From an uncultured Erysipelotrichaceae bacterium (lineage in GTDB: Bacteria > Bacillota_I > Bacilli_A > Erysipelotrichales > Erysipelotrichaceae), in assembly GCA_902796465.1 (NCBI GenBank), contig CADBPK010000155.1, positions 1-5,767 of the forward strand: 5,767 nt of DNA, in the 5' to 3' direction. How positions within the stretch are numbered: position 1 is the stretch's first letter; each line of letters begins with the position of its first letter. Shown here piece by piece: positions 5,165 through 5,767 of the stretch. The position numbers and the translations under genes were made by a program. Below the pieces are notes generated by a model that saw only the letters and a list, made by a program, of their open reading frames with translations, was not told the origin of the DNA and did no database searches.

Positions 5165-5767
5165 TTATTTACACATGAGATAATCTCTGATCTCACCAAG
5201 TCTTTCAGCTGCGGCATTTCTTCCCAGCCGGTATACGCGCTCAAGTTCAGCCGGATCTTTTTCGATCCTTCCGATCCCCAGGGGAGCGTCCGGTCTGATC
5301 ACCAGCGCCTTGCCTTCTTTTTCCCGGTTTTTGATCATATCCATCTGGTCATTGTATACCAGATGCCTGTTCGCCATAGCCTTGATGACAGCAGGGTATT
5401 TCCTCAGCATGATGCGGATGAGCGGCAGTGCCGAGCTTTTCTTTTTCCGGTATCCCTCCGGCTGTGTCAGGATGATGATATTCCGGTCATATCCAATGCT
5501 TTCCATATATTCAAAGGGAACAGGGCAGGAGATGCCGCCGTCAAGGAGTTTCAGACCGTCAACGGATACGATCTTTGAAACGACAGGCATCGATGCGGAT
5601 GCCCGCATCCATTCAATATCAGTTCTGCCGCCGTCCGTACATCTGTGAAAGACAGGTTCGCCTGTCCGGATATCTGTCGCGCCGATATAGAACTCCATCG
5701 GATCATTGCGGAATGTCTCTGTATCAAAAGGATCCAGTATTTCCGGGAGTGTGCGGTAACAGAACTC
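5165..5767 (-). CDS. Patatin-like phospholipase, C-terminal part only
   Basis: The frame is open to the right edge, so the N-terminus is missing; 200 residues plus the stop are visible. In patatin enzymes a Ser in GxSxG and an Asp in DGG or DGA form the catalytic dyad. The Ser would be in the missing part. The Asp is present as D76 in LLDGGISCPVP (visible residues 74-84). Upstream, RASASMPVV (55-63) matches the conserved block before that motif, and FYIGATDIRTGEPVF (26-40) fits the preceding strand. The C-terminal region (YPAVIKAMANRHLVYNDQ, and IRPDAPLGIGRIEKDP at 157-172) resembles bacterial YjjU-type patatin proteins, usually about 280-300 residues in all. The product is presumably a lipid acyl hydrolase; substrate and location are unknown. 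No internal Met is taken as start, because conserved sequence continues upstream of the first visible one at 5698. The gene is convergent with cls and shares its terminator. Confidence 0.9.
   Translation of the reverse strand, partial: EFCYRTLPEILDPFDTETFRNDPMEFYIGATDIRTGEPVFHRCTDGGRTDIEWMRASASMPVVSKIVSVDGLKLLDGGISCPVPFEYMESIGYDRNIIILTQPEGYRKKKSSALPLIRIMLRKYPAVIKAMANRHLVYNDQMDMIKNREKEGKALVIRPDAPLGIGRIEKDPAELERVYRLGRNAAAERLGEIRDYLMCK

Noticed and set aside
5144..5578. A 144-codon plus-strand open frame at the right side.
   Set aside because: It overlaps the patatin-like gene antisense and starts within the cls terminator.
5696..5698. The ATG at 5698 as the start of the patatin-like gene.
   Set aside because: The same frame stays open to the window edge and the GxSxG part of the fold must lie further upstream, so this is an internal Met.
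1..5767. CRISPR array, tRNA or rRNA, insertion sequence, prophage or defence system.
   Set aside because: I saw no spaced direct repeats, no transposase or integrase motifs, no terminal inverted repeats and no RNA gene pattern. All the coding space is taken by housekeeping-type genes.

Overview
The window looks like ordinary chromosome from an anaerobic, moderate-GC (roughly 45-50%) member of the Bacillota, probably of clostridial or erysipelotrichial type. The grounds are the AGGAGG-type ribosome binding sites, short hairpin-plus-T-run terminators, a two-HKD cardiolipin synthase with N-terminal membrane segments, a PTS IIB-like protein and an Nfn-type flavoprotein pair typical of fermentative anaerobes. 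The genus cannot be named from the sequence alone.

Layout. From base 1 to 1879, on the plus strand, lie the 3' half of an nfnA-like gene (FAD, NAD and [2Fe-2S] subunit) and the complete nfnB-like gene (GltA-family, two [4Fe-4S] clusters plus FAD and NADP(H) sites). They are four bases apart and end in a strong intrinsic terminator. A small plus-strand gene follows (1945-2370) for a lone PTS IIB-like protein with a C-terminal extension. Convergent to it is an aldo/keto reductase on the minus strand (2394-3374); the two genes share a hairpin that overlaps the reductase stop codon. A 214-bp AT-rich divergent promoter region separates the reductase from a plus-strand cardiolipin synthase (3589-5115). 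The last gene, on the minus strand and cut by the right edge, is a patatin-like phospholipase (5165 to beyond 5767). It converges on the cardiolipin synthase, and a long bidirectional hairpin lies between them.

How the genes relate. Only nfnA-nfnB form a clear operon: together they should interconvert NADH, NADPH and reduced ferredoxin in the cytoplasm. The IIB-like gene, the reductase and the cardiolipin synthase appear to be separate transcription units, each with a candidate -10 box 19-22 bases before its start codon, which implies very short leaders. The cardiolipin synthase and patatin-like gene both point to membrane lipid metabolism, but they are convergent and not in one operon.

No mobile element, CRISPR array, tRNA, rRNA or defence cassette is visible, and I found no convincing undescribed system. 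The least ordinary item is the orphan IIB-like protein with its extra 40 residues.
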